Positions 1-5,263 of a stretch of DNA of 7,170 nucleotides are shown here, one piece after another. Both the position numbers and the translations under genes were made by a program. This DNA comes from Bdellovibrionales bacterium. GTDB taxonomy: Bacteria > Bdellovibrionota > UBA2428. Where the stretch lies: the NCBI GenBank assembly GCA_018266335.1, contig JAFEAR010000111.1:1-7170 (forward strand), given 5' to 3'. How positions within the stretch are numbered: the stretch's first letter is position 1; each line of letters begins with the position of its first letter. Under the pieces are notes generated by a model. It did not search any database, was not told where the DNA came from, and was given only the letters and a program-made list of their open reading frames with translations.

Positions 1-2
1 AT

Positions 3-353
3 ACGCGTTATGTGCTGTCGCAACTAGCGACAAAAGACGCCATCGTCCCTGAAATCTGGGCGTTTGAGATAGCCAACATGCTGTTTGTTTCCTATGCGAA
101 GCGTCGCCGCATCAATGAACAGCAGATTCGCGAGTACCTCGATCTTCTGCGAGCCTTGCCGATTAGCGTAGACCGGCAAGACATCTGGAAAAACGTCGAT
201 CTCCAGATGATGGCTCGCAAGGTGGATTTGGCGGCTTATGATACCGCGTACCTTGACCTTGCCTTGCGAAGAAAACTTCCTCTGGCGACAAATGATGAAA
301 GGCTCAAGAAGGCTGCTTTGTCCGAAGGCGTTCCGCTCCTGCTTTTAACCTAG
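3..353 (+). CDS. vapC: VapC-type PIN-domain toxin, 5' end outside window
   Basis: Partial gene: the frame is open from base 3, and residues T-R-Y precede the GTG at 12, so that GTG is probably internal and the true start lies upstream. PIN-domain features are visible: a conserved Glu in the FEIANM segment, then YDTAYLDLA with its acidic residue, then a strand ending ATNDERL with the last acidic residue. These are the second, third and fourth acids of the usual four-acid PIN metal site; the first (near the N-terminal DASV-type motif) is outside the window. Known family role: Mg-dependent endoribonuclease toxin of type II toxin-antitoxin pairs, cytoplasmic, neutralised by a VapB-type antitoxin normally encoded just upstream, which cannot be seen here. 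It ends with TAG and converges with the next gene, 26 bp apart, with no clear terminator between. The family call is confident; target RNA unknown. Confidence 0.88.
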   Translation, partial: TRYVLSQLATKDAIVPEIWAFEIANMLFVSYAKRRRINEQQIREYLDLLRALPISVDRQDIWKNVDLQMMARKVDLAAYDTAYLDLALRRKLPLATNDERLKKAALSEGVPLLLLT

Positions 354-379
354 CCCCGCCCGCTCCCGGACATCACCGC

Positions 380-886
380 TCAGCTCTTCTTAGCCGCCTT
401 CACATCGGCAACGGATTGCTGCCCCTGCGGCGTGTTCCGGCCGTACGATTCCACCGCCGTAATGACGCAGGCCTGGTCTGTGAGCGGCAGATGCCTGGTG
501 GCGTCGTACTCATCAACCGAGTAGGCGTATCGATCCAACAGCTTCGGCAGAAACTCCGAAAGCCTGCGGCCCTTAAGCACATAGATGGAATCGACGTAGA
601 TCATGGCGAGCTGCGAACCATCAGGGCTGAACAGATATTTGTTTATCAGCTCATAGCGCAGCGCTTCATGACCGCCTGTGCGCCGCAGCAAAAAGAACCA
701 CTCCCGCCGTTCATTCACGGGCGCAAAGCAGGCCTGATATACCCCCCGGCCGTCTTGCGTCGGCAGCTCAGGCACGGGAACGACCGGCCCCGCTTCTTCC
801 AGCTCCGGAATGACCAGCCGCGACGCCGGCGCGGCTGGTTGAGGTTCAGATTTAGTCCTGTTGACGTATTGATCGAGAAGGCCCAT
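380..886 (-). CDS. Hypothetical protein, 168 aa
   Basis: I do not recognise this family. The ATG at 886 follows the stop of the upstream gene by 5 bp and has only a weak upstream GAAG, so translation is probably coupled. Residues 1-48 are rich in Pro, Glu and Ala and look disordered. Residues about 49-150 look like a compact mixed alpha/beta domain (VYQACFAPV, REWFFLLRRTGG, LFSPDGSQLAMIYVDSIYVL, DQACVITAVESYG), and the tail is Lys/Ala-rich. There is no signal peptide or membrane segment. Last gene of a minus-strand cluster headed by a large secreted protein, so a supporting role to that protein is possible but only an inference from position. It is very probably real: an open frame of ordinary composition with tight operon spacing. 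The plus-strand frame covering the same bases lacks such context. Confidence 0.72.
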   Translation of the reverse strand: MGLLDQYVNRTKSEPQPAAPASRLVIPELEEAGPVVPVPELPTQDGRGVYQACFAPVNERREWFFLLRRTGGHEALRYELINKYLFSPDGSQLAMIYVDSIYVLKGRRLSEFLPKLLDRYAYSVDEYDATRHLPLTDQACVITAVESYGRNTPQGQQSVADVKAAKKS

Positions 887-891
887 ACGCT

Positions 892-1278
892 TCAGCGCTC
901 TATGTTTTGATCCACTGAGGGCGCATTTTGCCCGGCAGAGCGAGCGTTGGCAAGCGCCGTCTCTACCCTGCTGGTTTTGTCCTTATCCGCAGGGTCATCG
1001 CTATATATCACCCCGGCCTTGTTCAGGGTTTGACCCGCCGCTTGCGCCTGCTCTAGCGGCGGGCGATTATCCGGCGGCTTTCCCGCATTCGGCTGGGTGT
1101 CCACCTGCCAGCCGCCTTGCGTGTTCAGTTCCTGCTGCTGAGGCCCGTAGGTTTGGGCCGTGCTTTGCGTTACTCCCGCTTGCTGCAATTGTGCGCCCAG
1201 GTCTCGGGCCTGATTTCCTGCCGATGGCGGTAATTCATTCAGACTCGCGCCGTCCGTCAAGTTTATGTCGTCGGCCAT
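892..1278 (-). CDS. Low-complexity hydrophilic protein, 128 aa
   Basis: Unrecognised. The predicted product is dominated by Gln, Asn, Ala, Gly, Pro, Asp and Thr, with almost no large hydrophobic residues beyond a few Leu, Ile and Trp. It should be largely unstructured. Gln clusters occur near residues 31-55 (LGAQLQQAG, YGPQQQELN), and an alpha-prone stretch near 78-90 (EQAQAAGQTLNKAG). No signal peptide, membrane segment or catalytic motif is seen. The ATG at 1278 lies inside the 3' end of the preceding membrane-protein frame (16-bp overlap), and its stop is 5 bp before the next start, both typical of translationally coupled genes. The Shine-Dalgarno match is poor, which supports coupling. 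Such proteins can act as linkers, chaperones or secretion-apparatus accessories; nothing here decides which. Confidence 0.65.
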   Translation of the reverse strand: MADDINLTDGASLNELPPSAGNQARDLGAQLQQAGVTQSTAQTYGPQQQELNTQGGWQVDTQPNAGKPPDNRPPLEQAQAAGQTLNKAGVIYSDDPADKDKTSRVETALANARSAGQNAPSVDQNIER

Positions 1279-1595
1279 TGTGGAATTACGATTCGCTGCT
1301 TACAGCGAAGGTTCCAAGGAACGCTCCTTTCTTTCGGTTTTTCGTTCGGACTCTTTTTGCCGCCAGGTATGGACGGCCGTTTCCTTTGCATCCCTGACCG
1401 CCTGATCGACGCGAGTAATTCACCATACGTGAAAAAGTGCGCACCTGTCGTTTCGCGTAGTAAGTCGGCAGGAATAGCAAGCAGGATCGTTGCTGGTACG
1501 AACAGAAAGCCCACCAAAAATGGGACAATTAACAGCCCACAAACCGTAAGGACAAATAATTGTCTCCGCAACCGTGTAAACCGTAAGAGACTCAT
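1263..1595 (-). CDS. Small membrane protein, hypothetical
   Basis: Unrecognised small protein with a basic N-terminus (RFTRLRRQ) followed by about 30 hydrophobic residues (LFVLTVCGLLIVPFLVG, then FLFVPATILLAIP), enough for one long or two short membrane passes with Pro breaks. A hydrophilic, strongly basic tail (GGKKSPNEKPKER) follows. By the positive-inside rule the N-terminus and tail would both tend to stay cytoplasmic, favouring a hairpin; this is inference. The ATG at 1595 is chosen; an in-frame GTG at 1613 would add six residues. Neither start has a good Shine-Dalgarno, so coupling to the gene ending at 1635 is likely. The stop overlaps the start of the next gene by 16 bp. It may be real or may include a frame-shifted tail, since the last 40 residues look less protein-like than the first 70. 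Confidence 0.5.
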   Translation of the reverse strand: MSLLRFTRLRRQLFVLTVCGLLIVPFLVGFLFVPATILLAIPADLLRETTGAHFFTYGELLASIRRSGMQRKRPSIPGGKKSPNEKPKERSVPWNLRCKQRIVIPQWPTT

Positions 1596-1634
1596 GCTTG
1601 GACGTAATGCCACAAGGGCAAGAGAAAGGCAAGC

Positions 1635-3407
1635 TCAGCGGGAACCAATCCCTTGATTAACAGCATCCCTCAACTTGTTATCCACTCCATGCCACACGTC
1701 CGGTGCGCGTTTTTCATTGAGATCTCCAAAATTTCCAGTGCCCTCGCCCCACGTTTCAACATAAACAGCCGTGTCATTTTCATTGATGGTGCGCACAACT
1801 TTTCCAGGATGCAAGAAATGGCCAAAATGAGAGAAATCTCCAGGTTTAGTGTAGTTCGTCACTGAGTATTCGCCAATCACGCTGCGAATCGGATTGTAGT
1901 AAAGAAGATCGGTGAGCATATTGATATTCACAAGGGTGATCTTGCAGTTGGTTACGGGAGAGGTATCGTCCGTAGGGGCTATATATTGTGCGCTAGAAAG
2001 CATGATGTTGAACACGGCGTTCTTTGTGCATCGACTATTTGTCTTCTCGCAGAGTATAGTCCTGATGCTTTCGCCAGCATGTGGATAACGGTGGTAGTTG
2101 GGGTTTTGTGGAGAATAACTTGTCTGAATTGTGGAGTCGTTGCAGGGCGGATGACTACCATCTTGTTCTCGCCCTGTGATAGCCAGCCTCTGACTTCCAG
2201 TATTTGCGGGTGTGGCAAGGGCATTCGCTGGATCGAACACCAAAGGCTGATTAGCTGCTGTCGTGGCTGCTTCCGGCACAAAGAGCTGAATTTTCGTCTT
2301 TGAGTAGCTTTCCGGCAGGTAGCGAACGAAGAAGCCTTGAGAATCCTGCACCCACGCGCGCGGGATGGGTGTAACGGAGGGGTCAGGTGGCACGAGTCCG
2401 GTCAGAACAGCCGTTCCTTCGATGGCCTGGTAGCTGGCGGAGCTTGCGAGCTGTTGGCGAACGTTGCTTTCGGCAAGAAAGACTTGTTGTAGCGGGCCAC
2501 GAATAGCTGCGATTTGTTTTTGCACCAACTGTTCAAGTTGTTGTCTTTGTCCGGCTGGGACAAAGCGAAGCGGCCCTCTTCGCAGGTTGTTTACCATTTC
2601 CGGCGTCAATAAAGTCTTCGCCGTGCGCTGCATGGGCTCCGGCATGTGGTCGTAATCCGTGCGGGCGATGATAGCCCAAAGCAGCACTTGAATATCCTGC
2701 TGCGGCACTTCGGGATGCAGCACGGACTGCCGCAGAATGCCTTGTACCATCGCCGCTTTCGGCCCCGTCAATGGGACAGGCCAATAACCGGTTCCCCGGC
2801 TAGGGCCATACGTGCCTGCACGCAGGCAATAGCTTTGCACATAGCCCTCGAATGCGCCCGGCCTCAGTAGGAAAGCGCCATCTGGTGTTCGCGCCAGAGC
2901 CGAAAGCGGGGCGAAAGAGGGCGGCGTGAAATCTTCCGGCAAGATGCCGCTGCACCGCGCATCCGTGAACCTCGTGGTAATCGGCTGCTGGTTGGGATCA
3001 ATTAGGCTTGAGACGGTGGGGCCGAGGATGGCGTTAAGATCGGGTCGCGGTGTACCACCGTTTGACCTGTTCAGAACGTCGATTGCGAGGCGGCCGAGGG
3101 CTTTGCCGTGCTTGCTCTTTGGGGAGACATCATTAGGAGACAGTCCGGCGACCGCCCGCACGGACTCTGGACAGGGCTGAGGCGTCGGCTGAGGCACTGC
3201 GCTAATGCTTTTGATTTCTTCGAGCGCAAAACTCTGTACGATTCCATCTTGTACCAAGATGACACGTTGAGGATCGCTGGCTCGAACTACGACTCGGCCA
3301 GAAAAACTGCGTCCATCACGCAGTTGAATCGTATCGGCTAACCCGGATTGGATTAGCGCAACGGCAAGCAACACATGGACTGTAAACGAACGTCTCGCAA
3401 GGCACAT
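1635..3407 (-). CDS. Large secreted protein with candidate thioester (TED-like) motif
   Basis: 590 residues. The ATG at 3407 has an upstream GGGGG-type Shine-Dalgarno (TAGGGGG, about 6 bp before it). Residues 1-24 form a signal peptide (basic MCLARR, hydrophobic VLLAVALIQ, cleavage near LAD), so export is expected. Residues 25-70 look like a small beta barrel or Sm-like fold (IQLRDGRSFSGRVV). A Pro-rich linker follows. Residues about 188-270 contain Tyr193-Cys194, then Ile239-Gln240-x-x-Leu243-Trp244. This resembles the Cys and Gln-x-x-hydrophobic-Trp motifs of thioester domains, whose side chains form an internal bond used for covalent attachment. Residues 280-320 are helical and Gln-rich. 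The C-terminal 160 residues have lower G+C DNA and end in a Gly-rich stretch (WGEGTGNFGDLNE) I cannot name. First gene of a minus-strand operon with a membrane and two small proteins. Function unknown; secretion is well supported, thioester assignment tentative. Confidence 0.85.
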   Translation of the reverse strand: MCLARRSFTVHVLLAVALIQSGLADTIQLRDGRSFSGRVVVRASDPQRVILVQDGIVQSFALEEIKSISAVPQPTPQPCPESVRAVAGLSPNDVSPKSKHGKALGRLAIDVLNRSNGGTPRPDLNAILGPTVSSLIDPNQQPITTRFTDARCSGILPEDFTPPSFAPLSALARTPDGAFLLRPGAFEGYVQSYCLRAGTYGPSRGTGYWPVPLTGPKAAMVQGILRQSVLHPEVPQQDIQVLLWAIIARTDYDHMPEPMQRTAKTLLTPEMVNNLRRGPLRFVPAGQRQQLEQLVQKQIAAIRGPLQQVFLAESNVRQQLASSASYQAIEGTAVLTGLVPPDPSVTPIPRAWVQDSQGFFVRYLPESYSKTKIQLFVPEAATTAANQPLVFDPANALATPANTGSQRLAITGREQDGSHPPCNDSTIQTSYSPQNPNYHRYPHAGESIRTILCEKTNSRCTKNAVFNIMLSSAQYIAPTDDTSPVTNCKITLVNINMLTDLLYYNPIRSVIGEYSVTNYTKPGDFSHFGHFLHPGKVVRTINENDTAVYVETWGEGTGNFGDLNEKRAPDVWHGVDNKLRDAVNQGIGSR

Positions 3408-3475
3408 CCCAGGCCCCCTAAAGACCGCATCAACTTTCCCAGGTTGGCGGTTCAGTAGAAGAGTGTCTTTCCAGG

Positions 3476-3500
3476 AGCGATTTTCTCATACAGAATCGCT
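3476..3500 (-). repeat. 7-bp inverted repeat in leader of secreted-protein operon
   Basis: AGCGATT at 3476-3482 is exactly complementary to AATCGCT at 3494-3500, with an 11-base loop. It lies 69-93 bases before the start codon at 3407 and would form a short hairpin in the transcript, or serve as an operator. There is no U-run after it on the minus strand, so it is not an intrinsic terminator. Confidence 0.45.
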
Positions 3501-3508
3501 ACATTTGC

Positions 3509-3568
3509 ATTACGGTATTAATTAGAACGCCGTAACGCCGTAGCGCCGCACTACCGTAATTACGGCAT
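3509..3568. repeat. Iteron- or operator-like cluster of 8-bp units and palindromes
   Basis: Three tandem 8-mers, ACGCCGTA (3527-3534), ACGCCGTA (3535-3542) and GCGCCGCA (3543-3550), run in phase into CTACCGTA (3551-3558). ATTACGGTA at 3509-3517 is the exact inverse of TACCGTAAT at 3552-3560. CCGTAATTACGG at 3554-3565 is a perfect 12-bp palindrome, extended by CAT. All share the core CCGTA/TACGG. Dense copies of one half-site in 60 bases are typical of repressor operators, partition sites or replication iterons. It lies between the winged-helix gene and the secreted-protein operon, so binding by the winged-helix protein is a natural guess. Confidence 0.65.
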
Positions 3569-3580
3569 TGAGGTAACATA

Positions 3581-3625
3581 AAACAAAAAGGGCCGGGGCA
3601 AGCCCGATTTGGCATTGCCCCGGCC
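3581..3625 (-). terminator. Intrinsic terminator of the winged-helix gene
   Basis: An 11-bp perfect stem (GGCCGGGGCAA at 3591-3601 against 3615-3625) with a 13-base loop. On the minus strand it is followed by a T-rich run (complement of 3581-3589, TTTTTGTTT). It starts 17 bases past the stop codon at 3642. High G+C stem and clean U-tract make this a strong rho-independent terminator. Confidence 0.9.
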
Positions 3626-3641
3626 TTTGGCTGCTAATAGG

Positions 3642-4088
3642 TTAAGCGGCCTGCGGAAGCTTCTTTTCCTCTTCCAGCGCCGCCGCGAGTGCGGTGAACA
3701 ACGGATTCAGATCGAAGGTGTTGGTGCTACCGATTCGTGCTTCCCGCCGTAGGTATCCCTTGGCTTGAAGATGTGCAGCATACCGACGCACCATCTTGTC
3801 AGTTACGCCCATGCGAGCGGCCAGAGACTTATAACTCGGGAAGGGAGCATTGGCCGACCATTTGTAGGACATCAGTTCGAGAACGAACATCGCTTCACCC
3901 ACTGTAAGCGAGTACGGCTTTAGGCGGGCATAAAGACGCAAGAAAGCATCAGGAACTCCGACCCATCCTTCCGGCCGGGCGAACAGTGATTCCTGTCCTC
4001 CCCAGCGGACGGCGAGTTTACGGTTAATGGTAGAGCTATCCGGGTTTGCCGAAAAGCTGGTGATATTCGATTGGCTAAGGGGCTCCAT
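3642..4088 (-). CDS. Winged-helix DNA-binding protein (HTH_36 type, plasmid/phage replication-like)
   Basis: 148 residues. The ATG at 4088 is preceded by AGGAG with a 10-base spacer. Residues 1-40 are polar and probably flexible. A conserved lead-in follows (GWVGVPDAFLRLYARLKPYS, 41-60). Helix 1 is about 61-77 (LTVGEAMFVLELMSYKW), then PFPSYKSLAARMGVTDKMVR, a typical helix-turn-helix with recognition helix around 95-107, and a wing (YLRREARIGSTNTFDL, 112-127). This matches the HTH_36 winged-helix family of regulators and of plasmid and phage replication or partition proteins. No catalytic domain is present, so it binds DNA only. The CCGTA-rich repeat cluster just past its terminator is a candidate binding site. 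It could be a replication initiator of a small mobile element or a transcription regulator; the sequence does not separate these. Confidence 0.85.
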   Translation of the reverse strand: MEPLSQSNITSFSANPDSSTINRKLAVRWGGQESLFARPEGWVGVPDAFLRLYARLKPYSLTVGEAMFVLELMSYKWSANAPFPSYKSLAARMGVTDKMVRRYAAHLQAKGYLRREARIGSTNTFDLNPLFTALAAALEEEKKLPQAA

Positions 4089-4092
4089 GCGT

Positions 4093-4103
4093 GGAGATCT
4101 CCT
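4093..4103 (-). promoter_or_regulatory. Ribosome binding site inside a 10-bp palindrome
   Basis: On the minus strand AGGAG (4103-4099) precedes the ATG at 4088 by 10 bases. It overlaps the perfect palindrome GGAGATCTCC (4093-4102), so the site could be masked by self-pairing or be bound as an operator. It supports 4088 as the start. Confidence 0.6.
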
Positions 4104-4153
4104 AAGTGGGATTGGTGGAACCCGGCGCTTAGGTCCGCGAATGGGGCGTCTTC

Positions 4154-4189
4154 GCCAAAAGACCGCGTGTCCATCCGAAACTTCGCGCC
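4154..4189 (+). repeat. 36-bp direct repeat, copy A
   Basis: Begins GCCAAAAGACCGCGTG, identical over 16 bases to copy B at 4473-4508, then 14 of the next 20 bases match (total 30/36). It lies in the 5' leader of the winged-helix gene. Read in the frame starting at 4154 both copies give AKRPRxxPKLR, so they may be relics of one coding sequence, or a duplicated protein-binding or recombination site. Confidence 0.7.
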
Positions 4190-4227
4190 AATTTCCACAT
4201 GAGCGGCTCTCGCCAACTCACAACTTG

Positions 4228-4257
4228 ATTGTACCTTAGCATCGCGACATTTCGGAA
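4228..4257 (-). promoter_or_regulatory. Possible promoter of the winged-helix gene
   Basis: Minus-strand TACAAT (4233-4228) matches the sigma-70 -10 consensus at five of six bases. TTCCGA (4257-4252), 18 bases upstream, is a weak -35. Transcription would start near 4221 and give a leader of about 130 bases that includes repeat copy A. Only the -10 is persuasive. Confidence 0.3.
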
Positions 4258-4273
4258 AGTTACGACGACGGCC

Positions 4274-4300
4274 GGGTGCCTCTGTGTTACGACGGCACCC
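4274..4300. repeat. 7-bp inverted repeat beside GTTACGACG direct repeats
   Basis: GGGTGCC at 4274-4280 pairs exactly with GGCACCC at 4294-4300 across a 13-base loop. GTTACGACG occurs at 4259-4267 and again at 4286-4294, the second copy inside the loop. No T-run of useful length follows on either strand, so a terminator is unlikely; an operator or recombinase accessory site fits better. Confidence 0.45.
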
Positions 4301-4327
4301 TGACTTTACTCCGTAGTCTCTACTTGT

Positions 4328-4420
4328 ATGTCCATGTATTTAGGTGGACATTTGGTGGGAGGGGGGGATGTGAATAAACGTCCACACGTCCGGGCATTTA
4401 TGTCCGGTGGGAGACTGGAC
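4328..4420. repeat. Cluster of GTCC/GGAC boxes and GGTGGGAG repeats
   Basis: ATGTCCA (4328-4334) and TGGACAT (4345-4351) form a perfect 7-bp inverted repeat with a 10-base spacer. More GTCC or GGAC boxes follow near 4380, 4388, 4402 and 4417. GGTGGGAG occurs at 4354-4361 and 4406-4413, each a few bases after CATTT. Multiple dyads of one short motif in about 90 bases, near a serine recombinase gene, resemble a multi-subsite resolution site, though I cannot identify the crossover. Confidence 0.45.
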
Positions 4421-4439
4421 GCTAATTCCCGTGAGGGTG

Positions 4440-4454
4440 GCGCAGTTTCTGCGC
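4440..4454 (+). repeat. Tight GCGCAG-TTT-CTGCGC hairpin
   Basis: A perfect 6-bp stem with a 3-base loop. It lies 75 bases before the plus-strand terminator and just before repeat copy B, so it may be part of a short plus-strand transcript, or a DNA site. No T-run follows. Confidence 0.4.
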
Positions 4455-4472
4455 TGGGAGGATAATGAAATT

Positions 4473-4508
4473 GCCAAAAGACCGCGTGGCTTTCCAAAGC
4501 TTCGCACC
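4473..4508 (+). repeat. 36-bp direct repeat, copy B
   Basis: Second copy of the repeat at 4154-4189 (30 of 36 bases match; the first 16 are identical). The copies are 319 bases apart, in the same orientation, and enclose the GTCC box cluster. Of the six differences, two are silent third-position changes in the AKRPR frame. Confidence 0.7.
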
Positions 4509-4514
4509 CGAGGA

Positions 4515-4544
4515 GCCCGGCAGATGAATTTCTGTCGGGCTTTT
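4515..4544 (+). terminator. Plus-strand intrinsic terminator upstream of the recombinase
   Basis: A 10-bp stem, GCCCGGCAGA at 4515-4524 against 4531-4540 with one G-U pair, a 6-base loop and then TTTTC. No plus-strand gene ends just before it, so it either ends a short untranslated transcript starting within about 4300-4480 or shields the recombinase promoter from read-through. Confidence 0.8.
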
Positions 4545-4548
4545 CTCG

Positions 4549-4577
4549 TTGATGCGTTCGTTCCATTATGGTGTAAT
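4549..4577 (+). promoter_or_regulatory. Sigma-70-like promoter of the recombinase operon
   Basis: TTGATG (4549-4554), a spacer of 17, then TGTAAT (4572-4577): four and five matches to the six-base -35 and -10 consensus. It begins just past the terminator at 4544. Predicted start of transcription is about 4584, leaving a leader of about 25 bases before the ATG at 4610. Confidence 0.6.
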
Positions 4578-4608
4578 CTTTCAAACGTCCCTTTCAGAGA
4601 ATTACACC
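4570..4608. promoter_or_regulatory. 8-bp inverted repeat over the -10 and the start codon (probable operator)
   Basis: GGTGTAAT at 4570-4577 and its exact complement ATTACACC at 4601-4608 are separated by 23 bases. The left arm coincides with the -10 box and the right arm ends two bases before the start codon. The arms' inner flanks are also alike (CTTTCAAA and, read inward, TCTCTGAAA). A bound dimer would block transcription, so autoregulation by the recombinase or by an unlinked repressor is likely. Confidence 0.6.
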
Positions 4609-4609
4609 T

Positions 4610-5263
4610 ATGCCCCATTACGTCGCCTACTACCGTGTTTCGACCGACAAACAGGGAATGACAGGCCTGGGCATGGACGCGCAGCGTGCGGCCGTCACCC
4701 GTTTTCTCGGCGAGCGCGGCCAGCTCGTGGCCGAATTTACGGAAGTGGAGAGCGGCCGCCGGCACACGAACCGGCCCCAGCTCCTCGCCGCTCTCAATGA
4801 GTGCCGAACCCGCCCTGCTGTCCTCCTTATCGCCAGGCTCGACCGCCTGGCCCGCAATGTCGCCTTTATCGCGAACCTGATGGATAGCGGCGTGGAATTC
4901 GTGGCCGTGGACATGCCCCAGGCGAACCGGCTCACTCTTCACATCCTGGCGGCTGTTGCTGAGCATGAGCGCGAGATGATTTCGCAGCGCACGAGAGCAG
5001 CGCTCGCCGCGGCCAAGCGCCGCGGCGTAAAACTCGGCAACCCGCGCGCAGCCGAAGCTGCCAAGCTGGCGCGAGCGGCGAAAGACCTTCAACCGCCCCC
5101 GCCGGAAGTCGTGTCTCTCATGCGGGGATGGAAGCAGGAAGGCAAGGGATTGCGGCAGATCGCGCGTGATCTAAATCGCCTCAATATCCGAACACCGAAG
5201 GGTTGCCAATGGTATGCAAGCAGTGTCAGGAATCAGCTAAATGTCGAATCTCAGCGCATCTGA
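4610..5263 (+). CDS. Serine recombinase, resolvase/invertase family
   Basis: 217 residues. The catalytic domain spans about 1-125: the nucleophile Ser11 lies in YYRVSTDKQ, with Arg9 beside it; GLGMDAQR follows; IARLDRLARN (74-83) carries the conserved Arg76, Asp78 and Arg79; AEHEREMISQRTRAAL (117-132) starts the long dimer helix. The C-terminal DNA-binding region (165-211) has a helix-turn-helix (GLRQIARDLNRLNIRTPKG, then a WYASSV segment). All key residues are present, so it should be active: strand cleavage by Ser11 and rotation at short sites. Length fits the small resolvase class, not the large integrases. Ser11 and the start support the ATG at 4610; the Shine-Dalgarno is weak. It heads a plus-strand operon and overlaps the next gene by 23 bp. 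It is much richer in G+C (45/60 in 5041-5100) than later genes. Confidence 0.93.
   Translation: MPHYVAYYRVSTDKQGMTGLGMDAQRAAVTRFLGERGQLVAEFTEVESGRRHTNRPQLLAALNECRTRPAVLLIARLDRLARNVAFIANLMDSGVEFVAVDMPQANRLTLHILAAVAEHEREMISQRTRAALAAAKRRGVKLGNPRAAEAAKLARAAKDLQPPPPEVVSLMRGWKQEGKGLRQIARDLNRLNIRTPKGCQWYASSVRNQLNVESQRI

Larger units (their letters stand above)
3408..3641. other. Regulatory intergenic region between two minus-strand genes
   Basis: 234 bases without a gene. From right to left it holds the terminator of the winged-helix gene, a repeat and palindrome cluster, a 7-bp inverted repeat, and the Shine-Dalgarno of the secreted-protein gene. Because the terminator precedes it, the secreted-protein operon needs its own promoter here. 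I could not find a convincing -35/-10 pair on the minus strand; AT-rich bases near 3517-3526, inside the repeat cluster, are the likeliest place. Confidence 0.6.
4089..4609. other. 521-base noncoding region with repeats, hairpins, terminator and promoter
   Basis: No convincing gene on either strand. The minus-strand frames here run antisense into the recombinase and lack family character. It contains two copies of a 36-bp direct repeat, a cluster of GTCC/GGAC boxes, three hairpins, a G-rich tract (4354-4368), a plus-strand terminator and the recombinase promoter. Likely roles are the divergent control region of the winged-helix and recombinase genes and the recombination site of the recombinase, which for this family commonly lies next to its gene. 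Confidence 0.6.

Noticed and set aside
416..910. Plus-strand frame of 164 residues
   Set aside because: Antisense to the minus-strand 168-residue gene, which has operon spacing; the plus-strand product is an Arg-rich shadow without a Shine-Dalgarno or neighbour.
3417..3440. Possible third copy of the 36-bp repeat (AAAGACCGC, then CTTTCC)
   Set aside because: Only nine contiguous bases and a short second block match, with different spacing. This is within chance for a window of this size.
3591..3625. G+C-rich 11-bp dyad considered as part of an origin with the neighbouring repeats
   Set aside because: The T-run on the minus strand and the position 17 bases past a stop codon make it an ordinary intrinsic terminator.
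4407..4661. Plus-strand frame starting GTG that reads through repeat B (VAQFLRWEDNEIAKRPR)
   Set aside because: The first part looks protein-like, but the frame passes through a strong terminator, the promoter and the recombinase start. At best it is a gene relic.
4340..5092. Long minus-strand frame of 250 residues
   Set aside because: It is antisense to a recombinase with all catalytic residues intact, shows no recognisable domain, and runs into the repeat-rich noncoding region.
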